Assembly (NCBI RefSeq): GCF_022811605.1
Contig: NZ_CP094533.1
Coordinates: 1,364,001 to 1,428,000 of the forward strand
Direction: 5' to 3'
From: Agromyces soli
Lineage (GTDB): Bacteria; Actinomycetota; Actinomycetes; Actinomycetales; Microbacteriaceae
Length of the DNA: 64,000 nucleotides
Made by a program: the position numbers and the translations under genes. Numbering within the stretch: position 1 is the stretch's first letter; each line of letters begins with the position of its first letter. The notes under the pieces were generated by a model. That model had not been told where the DNA came from. It saw only the letters and a program-made list of their open reading frames with translations, and did no database searches. This document shows, piece after piece, positions 38,290 to 46,621 of this stretch.

Positions 38290-39179
38290 CCCGGGATCTC
38301 GGTGCGGACGGCGAACAGCTCCGGGAAGAAGGTGAGCTCGAGCGCGCGACGCAGGAACGGGGCGCCCGAGGAGCCGCCGGTGCCGGTCTTCGAGCCGATG
38401 ATGCGCTCGACCGTCTTCAGGTGCCGGAAGCGCCAGAGCTGGAAGTTGTCCTCGAGGTCGACGAGCTCTTCGCAGGTCTCGTACGCCGCCCAGTGCTCGT
38501 CGGGGTTCGCGTAGATCGAGGCGAAGAGCGGCACGAGCTCGGGCTGGAAGGTCCACGCGAGGGTGACGTCGCGGTCGAGCACGGCGGCGGGCACGGCGTA
38601 GCCGCGCCGGGCGAGCAGGCGCAGGAACTCGTCGTAGAGGCTCGGCTGCTCGAGCGCCTGCAGCACGACGGCGTGCGCCACCGGGTCGGCGTCGAAGACC
38701 TGCAGCATCTTGGCGTTCTTGTTGCCGAGCACGAACTCGACGGCGCGGTACTGGTACGACTGGAATCCGCTCGCGTTGCCGAGCACGTTGCGGAACTGCG
38801 CGTACTCGGTGGGGGTGAGGGTCGCGAGCACCGACCACTGCTCGGTCAGGGTCTTCTGGATGTGCTTCACGCGGGCGACGCACTTCAGCGCGGGGGCGAG
38901 CTCGTCGGCGCGCAGGTAGGCGCAGGCCGCTTCGAGCTCGTGCAGTACGAGCTTCAGCCAGAGCTCGGTGGTCTGGTGCTGGATGATGAACAGCAGCTCG
39001 TCGTGGTGCTCGGGCCGGGAGATGGGCCGCTGCGCGGCGAGCAGCGTGCCGAGGTCGAGGTAGCCGCCGTAGCTCATGCGGTCGCTGAAGTCGGTGACGA
39101 CGGATGCCTCGATCCGCCGGGTGTTGGATTCGACGCCGTTCGATTCGACGCCGTCGGCCACGTCTTCGTGCTGAGTCAC
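38286..39179 (-). CDS. kynA: Tryptophan 2,3-dioxygenase
   Basis: 297 residues from GTG 39179. Heme enzyme of the TDO family: YGGYLDLGTLLAAQRPIS, HDELLFIIQHQTTELWLKLVLHE near residue 60, heme-ligand region RFRHLKTVERIIG and the signature GTGGSSG. It opens the tryptophan indole ring to N-formylkynurenine. TAGGCT on this strand (plus 39186-39191) ends six bases before the GTG: leaderless. The N terminus contains a short duplication (DGVESN, NGVESN). Confidence 0.94.
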   Translation of the reverse strand: MTQHEDVADGVESNGVESNTRRIEASVVTDFSDRMSYGGYLDLGTLLAAQRPISRPEHHDELLFIIQHQTTELWLKLVLHELEAACAYLRADELAPALKCVARVKHIQKTLTEQWSVLATLTPTEYAQFRNVLGNASGFQSYQYRAVEFVLGNKNAKMLQVFDADPVAHAVVLQALEQPSLYDEFLRLLARRGYAVPAAVLDRDVTLAWTFQPELVPLFASIYANPDEHWAAYETCEELVDLEDNFQLWRFRHLKTVERIIGSKTGTGGSSGAPFLRRALELTFFPELFAVRTEIPG

Positions 39180-39290
39180 GGAGCCAGCCTACGCGCGCGC
39201 CTCGGGCGACCGGGGCTCGAAGCCCGCTGAGGGGGCGCTCGCTGGAAATCCGCATGAATGGGCGGGGGCATCCGTCGCTACAATTCGAGA

Positions 39291-39932
39291 ATGAGCTCGT
39301 CGACCTCCACCCGTCGCGACGCCAGGCGCAACCACGAGCGGCTGCTCGTGGAAGCCCGTCGCCTGTTCGCCGAGCGCGGCATCGACGCGCCGCTCGACGA
39401 ACTCGCCAATCGAGCGGGGGTGGGGGCCGGCACCGTCTACCGGCACTTCCCGAACCGCGAAGCGCTGCTGCTCGAGCTCTACGACTCGGCACTCGTCATG
39501 TTCCGCGACATGCAGCCCGAGATCCTCGAGGCGAACACCGCCTGGCAGGCGATCGAGCGCTACATCGAGCGCCTCGCCGGCTGGATCGCCGAGACCCCGT
39601 ACCTCGCGGCGCTGCTGCACCGGGTCGGCGAGATCTACCCCGACCATCAGCCCGCGCTCGCCATGGAGCCGCTGCTGAACGAGCTCGTCGACCGCGCCAA
39701 GGCCGAGGGCTCGCTGCGCGCCGACGTCACGGGGGTCGACCTCTCCGTGCTCGCGAACATGCTCGGCTCGGTCGGGCAGTTCGGCGGCGGCTACCTGCCG
39801 CACTGGCACCGGCAGCTCACGATCGTGCTCGACGGGCTGCGCGCCCGCCCCGAGCTCACGCCGCTGCCGGGCGAGGCGCCGAGCTTCGCCGAGTTCCACG
39901 AGTTGCAGCACGGGCGCGGCTCGGCCGAGTAG
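39291..39932 (+). CDS. TetR family regulator
   Basis: 213 residues from ATG 39291. TetR HTH at about residues 14-60 (LLVEARRLFAERGIDAPLDELANRAGVGAGTVYRHFPNREALL) and a helical ligand domain. A TACAAT box at 39279-39284 lies six bases before the ATG, so leaderless. Divergent from the tdo operon with a 111-base gap; may control it, but could act elsewhere. Confidence 0.87.
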   Translation: MSSSTSTRRDARRNHERLLVEARRLFAERGIDAPLDELANRAGVGAGTVYRHFPNREALLLELYDSALVMFRDMQPEILEANTAWQAIERYIERLAGWIAETPYLAALLHRVGEIYPDHQPALAMEPLLNELVDRAKAEGSLRADVTGVDLSVLANMLGSVGQFGGGYLPHWHRQLTIVLDGLRARPELTPLPGEAPSFAEFHELQHGRGSAE

Positions 39933-39941
39933 CTCGGCGAC

Positions 39942-39966
39942 GCGGATGCCTCGACGAGGCATCCGC
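39942..39966. terminator. Hairpin made of two GGATGCCTC motifs
   Basis: GCGGATGCCTC and GAGGCATCCGC pair perfectly (11 bp, GAC loop) between the convergent TetR and VOC genes; a third motif copy follows at 39971. A bidirectional terminator assembled from the window's over-represented nonamer. Confidence 0.65.
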
Positions 39967-39993
39967 GCCCGAGGCATCCGCTCGCTGCGCGGC

Positions 39994-40893
39994 CTACTCC
40001 GCTGCGCGGACCTCGACGAGGTTCGCCCAGGGGTCGTCGAACGCGAGCGTGCGGCCGTCGTCCCGCACGCCGACGCGGAAGTGCGCCATGCGCTCGCCGA
40101 GGGCGCCGAGCTCGTCGGCGTCGGGCACGACGATCTCGACCTTGCCGAGCCCGAGGGCGAGCCCACGGCGACCGGCGCCGCGGCTGCCCCAGGTGTTCAT
40201 CGCCATGTGGTGGTGGTAGCCGCCGGCCGACACGAACAGGGCCTGATCGCCCAGCTCGGCGGTCGTCTCGAAGCCCAGCCGCTCGACGTAGAACTCGCGC
40301 GCGCTCGCCACGTCGCCGACGGAGAGGTGCACGTGGCCGACGATCGCGCTGCCGAGGCCGGTGCCCGCGGCGGCCGCCTGCACGCCCGGTTCGCCGAGGT
40401 GCTCGCGCAGGTACGCGTTCGGGTCGAGGTGCAGGGTCGCCATCTCGACGGTGCCGTGAACCCAGCTCCAGGCGGAGCGGTCGCGGTCGAAGTAGAGCTC
40501 GACGCCGTTGCCCTCGGGGTCGGTGAAGTAGAAGGCCTCGCTGACGAGGTGGTCGGCGCTGCCCGTGAAAGTGCCCGGGTAGCGCGAGGCGACGGCGTAG
40601 ATCGCAGTCGCGAGCGCTTCGCGCGTATCGAAGAGGATGGCCGTGTGGTAGAGCCCGGCGTCTCGCGGCGAGGCGTGGCGCAGCTCGGGCGCGTGCTCGA
40701 GCACGATGATCGGCGTCGTGCCGCGGCCGAGCACGGCGACGGGACCGTCGTGGCGCAGCAGCTCGAGGGTGACGCCGTCGCGGTAGTAGCGGATCATGCC
40801 GTCGAGGTCGGCGACCCGCAGCGTCACGGCGCCCATGCCGGTGTCGGCGGCGAGGAGTCCGGCGCCCTGCGGCGCCCCATTGGTTGTAAGCAC
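39994..40893 (-). CDS. VOC family protein, catechol 2,3-dioxygenase-like
   Basis: 299 residues from GTG 40893, two glyoxalase/VOC modules (about residues 15-130 and 165-290). HVHLSVGDVASAREFYVERLGF and GYHHHMAMNTW carry candidate metal ligands, as in CatE-like extradiol dioxygenases. Substrate unknown. A frame starting at 40959 with MKVGQLG is an artefact of the palindrome at 40945-40972. TAGTAT (plus 40899-40904) lies five bases upstream of the GTG, suggesting leaderless mRNA. Confidence 0.82.
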   Translation of the reverse strand: MLTTNGAPQGAGLLAADTGMGAVTLRVADLDGMIRYYRDGVTLELLRHDGPVAVLGRGTTPIIVLEHAPELRHASPRDAGLYHTAILFDTREALATAIYAVASRYPGTFTGSADHLVSEAFYFTDPEGNGVELYFDRDRSAWSWVHGTVEMATLHLDPNAYLREHLGEPGVQAAAAGTGLGSAIVGHVHLSVGDVASAREFYVERLGFETTAELGDQALFVSAGGYHHHMAMNTWGSRGAGRRGLALGLGKVEIVVPDADELGALGERMAHFRVGVRDDGRTLAFDDPWANLVEVRAAE

Positions 40894-40904
40894 AACTAAT
40901 ACTA
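40883..40904 (-). promoter_or_regulatory. Promoter and operator at the VOC gene start
   Basis: GTTGT and ACAAC flank AAGC at 40883-40896, spanning the GTG start, directly beside the -10 box at 40899-40904. A repressor of the MarR or TetR class could bind here. Confidence 0.5.
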
Positions 40905-40942
40905 CCGCGCAGCGCCCCGGGCTATTCCCGCCCGATCTCCCG

Positions 40943-40974
40943 AGTTGCCCGACTTTCATGAAAGTCGGGCAACT
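40943..40974. repeat. Copy D of the gene-end palindrome
   Basis: Perfect palindrome (arms TTGCCCGACTTTCA and TGAAAGTCGGGCAA, extended by AG/CT), 12 bases behind the TetR stop and upstream of the VOC promoter. Confidence 0.75.
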
Positions 40975-40986
40975 GTGGAAGGGGGC

Positions 40987-41580
40987 TCAGCGGCGGCGCA
41001 GGCTCGCGAGCAGGGCGTCGAGGGCGGCGCGCATGCGCTCGTCGGTCGAGAACTCGGGCATCAGCAGCCGGATGCTCTGCCAGCCCATGTTCGACGAGGC
41101 GACCCGGTCGGAGGCGGTGACGAGGTCGACGTCGTCGGCGAGCTCGCCGTCGTCGCGCGCCTCCTCCAGGTGGCGCAGGATGCGCTCGCGCCACTGCCGG
41201 GCGTGCTCGCGCTGCGTCGCCCAGAAGGCCTCGTTCTGCGCGGCGTAGCTCCAGTAGGCGACGCCGACCCTGGCGTGCCTCGTGCCCTCCGGGCCGAAGG
41301 GGAGTGCGGCCACGCACATGCCGTGCAGCGCCGCCAGGCCCCGTTTGCCGGCGGTGAGCTCGTCGATGCGCGCGTCGGCGTCGCCCCGCGTGAGCAGGAA
41401 GACCGCGTTCAGCAGGCTCTCCTTGTCGGGGAAGTAACGCGCGAACGCGCTGTGCGAGTATCCCGCCTCGGCCGCGATGCTGCGCATGGTCGCCTGGTCG
41501 AAGCCGTCGCGGGCGATGACCTGCCACGCGGCCGCCGCGATCTCGTCGCGGCGCGCGTCGTGATCGACGACTCTCGGCAT
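40987..41580 (-). CDS. TetR family regulator next to the sulfatase gene
   Basis: 197 residues from ATG 41580 with GAGGAG upstream. HTH at residues 12-58 (AAAAWQVIARDGFDQATMRSIAAEAGYSHSAFARYFPDKESLL). Divergent from the sulfatase gene across a 149-base gap that contains GACCA/TGGTC, so it probably represses that operon. Confidence 0.87.
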   Translation of the reverse strand: MPRVVDHDARRDEIAAAAWQVIARDGFDQATMRSIAAEAGYSHSAFARYFPDKESLLNAVFLLTRGDADARIDELTAGKRGLAALHGMCVAALPFGPEGTRHARVGVAYWSYAAQNEAFWATQREHARQWRERILRHLEEARDDGELADDVDLVTASDRVASSNMGWQSIRLLMPEFSTDERMRAALDALLASLRRR

Positions 41581-41697
41581 CCTCGGCTCCTCGTTCGGCC
41601 GGCTGACCGGCTGCTGCCTCACAGCATACGTTGTTCCACGCTTGGAGAAAGTTACGCGTTCGTGACCTCGCGCGAGCCGGCGGCGGTTATCGTTAGT

Positions 41698-41709
41698 GAC
41701 CACTTGGTC
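41698..41709 (+). promoter_or_regulatory. Operator-like palindrome before the sulfatase gene
   Basis: GACCA-CT-TGGTC, 20 bases before the sulfatase start; candidate TetR site. Confidence 0.45.
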
Positions 41710-41729
41710 TCCAACGATTGCGAGGATGC

Positions 41730-44054
41730 ATGGGACGGGCAGCTGCACGCGGCTACGAGGGCTTCGGCGGGCGGGTCGAGGAGTTCGCCTCCGAGTCCGC
41801 GCCCTGGGACCGTCCGCGCCGCGCCGCGCCCGCCGGGGCGCCGAACGTCGTGGTCGTGCTCGTCGACGACCTCGGCTTCAGCGACCTCGGCCCCTTCGGC
41901 AGCGAGATCCCCACCCCGAACATCGACCGCCTCGCCGACGGCGGCTGGGTCTTCACCGACTACCGCACCGCTCCCGTCTGCTCGCCCGCTCGCGCCGCCC
42001 TGCTCACGGGCCTCAATCCGCACCGCGCCGGCTTCGGCACCGTCGCGCACGTCGACCCCGGGTATCCGGGCTTCACCTGCGAGCTCCCGGACGACGCCCC
42101 CACGCTCGCCGAATCGCTCCGCGCCGGCGGCTACGCCACCTTCATGGTCGGCAAGTGGCACCTCACCGTCGAGTCGGAGCTGCACGACGGCGGCGACCGC
42201 GCCAGCTGGCCGTTGCAGCGCGGCTTCGACCGCTACTTCGGCAGCATGGACGGCTTCACCTCCCTGCACCACCCGCACCGCCTCGTGCGCGACAACTCGG
42301 TCGTCGACCGACCGAGCCTGCCGGAGGGGTACTTCCTGACGGACGAGCTCACCGAGGAGGCGCTCGGCATGATCGACGGGCTGCGCGCCAACGACGCGGC
42401 GAAACCGTTCTTCCTCTACTTCGCGCACACCGCGGTGCACGGCCCGGTGCAGGCGAAGGCCGAGGACATCGCCCGCCAGCGCGGCCGCTACGCCGCCGGC
42501 TGGGACGCGATGCGCGAGGCGCGCTTCGCCCGGCAGCGCGAGCTCGGCATCGTCCCGCCGGGGACCCGGCTGCCGGAGGGCGAGCAGGCGGATGCCGGGC
42601 TGATCCCGCCGTGGGACGCGCTGACGGAGGCCGAGCGCGAGCTCTTCGCCCGGCACATGGAGGTCTACGCCGCGTCGGTCGCCGAGGTCGACGAGAGCGT
42701 CGGCCGGCTCGTCGCCCGGCTCGAGGAACTCGGCGAGCTCGACCGCACGATCATCGTCGTCGCGAGCGACAACGGCGGCACCGCCGAGGGCGGCCCGGGC
42801 GGCACCCGCAGCTACTTCGCCCAGTTCGTCGCGGGCACGCCGGTGCCGGGGGACTGGGTGCGCGACGTCCCCCGCGAGCTCGAGCTGCTCGGCGGGCCGC
42901 GCGTGCACGGCCACTACCCGGCGGGCTGGGCGCGGGTCTCGAACACGCCGTTCCGCTCGTTCAAGGGCGGGCTGTACGAGGGCGGCGTGCACGCCCCACT
43001 GCTCGTCTCGTGGCCGGGCGCGCCCGTGCGGCCCGGCGACCGCGGCCTCCGAGACCAGTTCGTCTTCGTCGCCGACCTCGCCCCGACCCTGCTCGAGCTC
43101 GCCGGTGTCTCCCCGCTCGCCGAGCGGCACGGTCGACCCGCGCAGGAGCCCGACGGGCGGAGCTTCGCCGCCGCGCTCGGCGACGCCGGGGCGCCCGGCC
43201 GCTCGGCCCAGTACTTCGAGAGCTTCGGACGGCGGGCGATGGTGTCGGCGGGCTGGAAGGCGGTGTCCCCGACCGCGCCGAGCCCCGCGGAGGGGGCGGC
43301 GGGCGGCCGCTGGGAGCTCTACGACCTCGCGGGCGACCCGAGCGAGACGCGCGACGTCGCGGCGGAGCATCCGTCCCTCCTCGGCGAGCTCGCCGAGACC
43401 TGGCGGCGCGAGGCCTGGCGGAACACCGTCTTCCCCCTCGACGACGACGGTTCACTGTTCCGCAGCCGGCCGGAGCGCGAGTGCGCGCTCGCCGAGCCCG
43501 TGCGGCTGTCGCCGTTCCGGCCGCCGCTCGAGCGCTTCCGCGCCTCCCGGCTCACCGTGCTGCGCTCCTTCGAGGTGCGCGCCGAGCTCGTGCTCGGGCC
43601 GGAGGCCTCCGGGGTGATCGTCGCGCACGGCGACCAGGGCGGCGGGTACCTGCTCGCGATCGAGGGCGGCCGCCTGCTCGTCTCCTACAACGCCTACGGC
43701 GTCATGCACCGGGCGCACGGCGCCCGGCTCGAGCCGGGGGAGCACCGGCTCTCGCTCCGGCTCGACGAGCTGGACGGCCTGCGCTGGCGTGTCGTGCTCG
43801 AGGTCGACGGGATGCCGGACGCGGAGCTTGCGGCGGTGCCGATGCTGCTCGGCATGGCGCCGTTCACGGGCATCAGCGTTGGCTACGACTCCGGCGGCCC
43901 CGTCGACTGGGAGCTGCACGAGCGGCACCCCGGCGGCTTCCGCTTCCTCGGCGGCGAGCTCCGCGCCGTCACCTACCTTCCCGGGGCGAGGTCCCGGCAC
44001 GATGCGACCGTCATCCGACGGCTCGACGAGGCGGTGCTCGCCGTCGCCGACTGA
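41730..44054 (+). CDS. Arylsulfatase (formylglycine-dependent)
   Basis: 774 residues from ATG 41730. Type I sulfatase: metal-binding D46-D47 in VLVDDLGFSDLG, and the C-S-P-A-R signature with C84, the residue converted to formylglycine; KWHL and DNGGTAEGG give further metal and sulfate contacts. The extra 200 C-terminal residues form a beta-rich domain seen in large arylsulfatases. No signal peptide, so intracellular. No formylglycine-generating enzyme is encoded in the window. A TTG start at 41718 is possible but GAGG suits the ATG. Confidence 0.88.
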   Translation: MGRAAARGYEGFGGRVEEFASESAPWDRPRRAAPAGAPNVVVVLVDDLGFSDLGPFGSEIPTPNIDRLADGGWVFTDYRTAPVCSPARAALLTGLNPHRAGFGTVAHVDPGYPGFTCELPDDAPTLAESLRAGGYATFMVGKWHLTVESELHDGGDRASWPLQRGFDRYFGSMDGFTSLHHPHRLVRDNSVVDRPSLPEGYFLTDELTEEALGMIDGLRANDAAKPFFLYFAHTAVHGPVQAKAEDIARQRGRYAAGWDAMREARFARQRELGIVPPGTRLPEGEQADAGLIPPWDALTEAERELFARHMEVYAASVAEVDESVGRLVARLEELGELDRTIIVVASDNGGTAEGGPGGTRSYFAQFVAGTPVPGDWVRDVPRELELLGGPRVHGHYPAGWARVSNTPFRSFKGGLYEGGVHAPLLVSWPGAPVRPGDRGLRDQFVFVADLAPTLLELAGVSPLAERHGRPAQEPDGRSFAAALGDAGAPGRSAQYFESFGRRAMVSAGWKAVSPTAPSPAEGAAGGRWELYDLAGDPSETRDVAAEHPSLLGELAETWRREAWRNTVFPLDDDGSLFRSRPERECALAEPVRLSPFRPPLERFRASRLTVLRSFEVRAELVLGPEASGVIVAHGDQGGGYLLAIEGGRLLVSYNAYGVMHRAHGARLEPGEHRLSLRLDELDGLRWRVVLEVDGMPDAELAAVPMLLGMAPFTGISVGYDSGGPVDWELHERHPGGFRFLGGELRAVTYLPGARSRHDATVIRRLDEAVLAVAD

Positions 44055-44117
44055 CCGTGCCGGCATCCGCCGGCCGCCCCAGCTGTTCCGCACTCCCCCG
44101 ACCACGAAAGGAACACC

Positions 44118-45641
44118 ATGAACCGCACCCCCATCGCGGCCGTCGCGCTCGTCGCGGCATCCGCCCTCGCCCTCACGGCCTGCTCGGCCGGCGGTGCCGG
44201 CGGCGAGGATGCCGCCGTCCCGAGCGAGCTGCGCATCGGCAACTTCGCCGACCTCACCTCCTGGGACCCGGCGAGCGCCGACATCGGCTTCAACGCCCCG
44301 TACCTCTCGGCGGTCTACGACCCGCTCGTCACGATCGACGGCGCGGGCGAGCCGCAGCCGGGGCTCGCCACCGACTGGGCCTTCTCCGACGATCGGCTCA
44401 CCCTGACGATGAACCTCCGCAGCGACGCGGAGTTCGCCGACGGCGAGCCCTTCGACGCCGAGGCGGCCGTCGCGAACCTCGCGCACCTGAAGGATGGGAC
44501 CGTGTCGCGCGAGTCGTACCTGAACGTGGAGAGCTTCCGCGCCGTCGACGAGGACACCGTCGAGATCCGGCTCTCCCGCCGCGACGACCGTCTGCTGTAC
44601 TTCATGGGCCTCGGTCGGAGCTACATGGCCGCGCCCTCGGCGATCGAGGCCGGCACACTCGAGCAGGCCCCCGTCGGTTCGGGGCCGTACACGCTGTCCG
44701 ACGCCACGATCCCGGGCGCCGAGTACCGCTTCGAACGGGTCGCCGAGCACTGGGCCGCCGAGGACTTCCCCTTCGACGAGGTCACCGTGCTGCCCATGCA
44801 GGACTCGAGCGCCCGCAACAACGCCCTCGAGGCCGGGCAGATCGATGTCAGCTACGGCGACGCGACCACCGTCGGGATGGCCGAACAGCACGGCTGGAAC
44901 GTCGCCTCGCAGGTCGCCTCCTGGGTCGGCCTGCGCATCAACGACCACACCGGCTCGAAGCTCGCCCCGCTCGGCGACGCCAGGGTGCGCCAGGCCCTCG
45001 CCTACGCCTTCGACGGCGAGGCGCTGCTCGGCAGCATCGGCGAGGGCGAGGGCGTCGCGACGCCGCAGCTCTTCGCTGCCGGATTCGCCGGCTACGACGA
45101 GGAGCTCGACGGCCGCTACCCGCACGACCTCGACCGGGCGAAGGCGCTGCTCGCCGAGGCGGGCTACGCCGACGGCTTCGACGTGACGATGCCGATGGCC
45201 CCGCCGTTCCAGCCGTGGCAGGCCGCGGTCGACCAGACCTTCGGCGAGCTCGGCATCCGAGTCACCTGGGACGAGTTCCAGTACGTCGACTACCAGTCGA
45301 ACGCGCCGAGCTACCCGATGTTCATCTCGGTGCTCGCCGTCGACTCGAACCCGACCGCGACGATCGCCCGCCAGCTCACGGTGCCGCAGTGGTACATGCC
45401 GGAGCCGGACATCGCGCAGTTCCCCGAGCTGCAGGCGCAGGTCGACCGGGCGCTCGACGCGGAGCCGGGGGAGGCGCAGCAGGACGAGATCCAGGCGCTG
45501 AACGCCATGCTCGTGGAGGAGGCCTGGCAGGTGGTCTGGTACCAGGCGAACGACATCTACGTGACGGTCGCGGGCATCGAGCTCACCCCGGTCACCGGCA
45601 TGAAGTTCCCGTCGCTGCGGCAGATCCAGCCGGCGGACTGA
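44118..45641 (+). CDS. ABC transporter binding lipoprotein, family 5 (dipeptide type), orphan
   Basis: 507 residues. Signal peptide with lipobox L-T-A-C22, then a DppA-like fold (ELRIGNFADLTSWDPASADIG, NLRSDAEFADGEPFDAEAAVANL, RVRQALAYAFDGEALL). AAAGGAA upstream of the ATG. It follows the sulfatase by 63 bases in the same operon, yet no permease or ATPase gene follows: two terminators and a convergent gene do. It must borrow a permease from elsewhere or is a remnant. Possible ligand: a sulfated peptide-like or glycoside compound (inference). Confidence 0.85.
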   Translation: MNRTPIAAVALVAASALALTACSAGGAGGEDAAVPSELRIGNFADLTSWDPASADIGFNAPYLSAVYDPLVTIDGAGEPQPGLATDWAFSDDRLTLTMNLRSDAEFADGEPFDAEAAVANLAHLKDGTVSRESYLNVESFRAVDEDTVEIRLSRRDDRLLYFMGLGRSYMAAPSAIEAGTLEQAPVGSGPYTLSDATIPGAEYRFERVAEHWAAEDFPFDEVTVLPMQDSSARNNALEAGQIDVSYGDATTVGMAEQHGWNVASQVASWVGLRINDHTGSKLAPLGDARVRQALAYAFDGEALLGSIGEGEGVATPQLFAAGFAGYDEELDGRYPHDLDRAKALLAEAGYADGFDVTMPMAPPFQPWQAAVDQTFGELGIRVTWDEFQYVDYQSNAPSYPMFISVLAVDSNPTATIARQLTVPQWYMPEPDIAQFPELQAQVDRALDAEPGEAQQDEIQALNAMLVEEAWQVVWYQANDIYVTVAGIELTPVTGMKFPSLRQIQPAD

Positions 45642-45651
45642 CGGGAGACGG

Positions 45652-45694
45652 CCGCGGCCGGTCCGTCCTCGCGGGGAGGGCGGGCCGGCCGCGG
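45652..45694 (+). terminator. Long hairpin after the orphan binding protein
   Basis: CCGCGGCCGG and CCGGCCGCGG pair over 10 bp; the inner CCGTCCTC/GAGGGCGG continues the stem with one G-T pair. Starts ten bases after the stop. Confidence 0.75.
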
Positions 45695-45714
45695 TGCGCG
45701 CGCTCCACCCGGGG

Positions 45715-45742
45715 TTGCCCGACTTTCATGAACGTCGGGCAA
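45715..45742. repeat. Copy E of the gene-end palindrome (one mismatch)
   Basis: TTGCCCGACTTTCA with TGAACGTCGGGCAA: a single uncompensated change (A to C). Lies six bases behind the sugar isomerase stop, between convergent genes. Confidence 0.7.
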
Positions 45743-45748
45743 CTCGGA

Positions 45749-46621
45749 TCAGGAGTGCGGGGCGAGGTGCGGCGCGACGGCCGCGGCGAAGCTCGCCGCG
45801 GTGCGCGCGGCGACCTCGGCGTGCGGGCTCGCCCAGATATCGGCGTTGAAGAGCTCGACCTCGACGTCGCCCGTGTAGCCCGCCGCCTCGACCGCGGCGG
45901 TCAGCCCGGCGAAGTCGACGACGCCCTCGCCCGGGTAGTGCCGGGAGAGCAGCACGTCGGCGGCGAGCGGGGTCTTCCAGTCGCAGACCTGGTACGTCGC
46001 GATGCGGCCCTCGCGGCCCGCGCGCGCGATCTGCGGCAGCACCTCCGGGTCCCACCAGAGGTGGAAGGTGTCGACGGCGACGCCGACCGTCTGCGGCGCG
46101 AAGGGCGCCGCGAGGTCCAGCGCCTGGCGCAGGGTCGACACCACGGCGCGGTCCGACGCGTACATGGGGTGCAGCGGCTCGATCGCGAGCGTCACCCCGG
46201 CGGCGGATGCCTCGGGCGCGAGTTCCCCGAGGGCGTCGGCCACCCGGTCGCGGGCGCCGATGAGGTCCGTCGACCCCTCGGGGAGTCCGCCCGCGACCAG
46301 GACCAGGACCGCGCGGGAGCCGACGGCGCCGGACTCGGCGAGCACCGCCGTCTCCTCGATCGCGCGGCGGTTCTCGTCGATCGAGGCCCGGCGGGCCGGG
46401 CCCTCCGCCATCGTGAAGAAGCCCTGCCGGCAGAGCGTCGACAGCCGCAGCCCCGAGTCGTGGAAGCGGCGGGCGGCGGCGGCGAGACCGACCTCGGCGA
46501 TCGGCTCGCGCCAGAGCCCGACCGAGCGGTAGCCGGCGTCGACGAGCACGCGGAGCGACTCGTCGAAGCCCGCGTGCTTGATCGTGCCGACGTTCATCGA
46601 CAGCCGGGGGTGCGCGCTCAT
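45749..46621 (-). CDS. Sugar phosphate isomerase/epimerase family protein
   Basis: 290 residues, AP endonuclease 2-type TIM barrel. Metal/acid residues appear in AIEPLHPMYASD (Glu near 146), VAVDTFHLWWDP (Asp, His near 182) and DVEVELFN (Glu near 254). Start ATG overlaps the DUF993 stop. Likely isomerises or epimerises a keto-sugar intermediate made by the Gfo/Idh enzyme of the same operon. Confidence 0.85.
   Translation of the reverse strand: MSAHPRLSMNVGTIKHAGFDESLRVLVDAGYRSVGLWREPIAEVGLAAAARRFHDSGLRLSTLCRQGFFTMAEGPARRASIDENRRAIEETAVLAESGAVGSRAVLVLVAGGLPEGSTDLIGARDRVADALGELAPEASAAGVTLAIEPLHPMYASDRAVVSTLRQALDLAAPFAPQTVGVAVDTFHLWWDPEVLPQIARAGREGRIATYQVCDWKTPLAADVLLSRHYPGEGVVDFAGLTAAVEAAGYTGDVEVELFNADIWASPHAEVAARTAASFAAAVAPHLAPHS

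Noticed and set aside
41641..41729. Riboswitch or leader before the sulfatase
   Set aside because: Only a 12-bp palindrome and a short untranslated region; no conserved RNA motif recognised.
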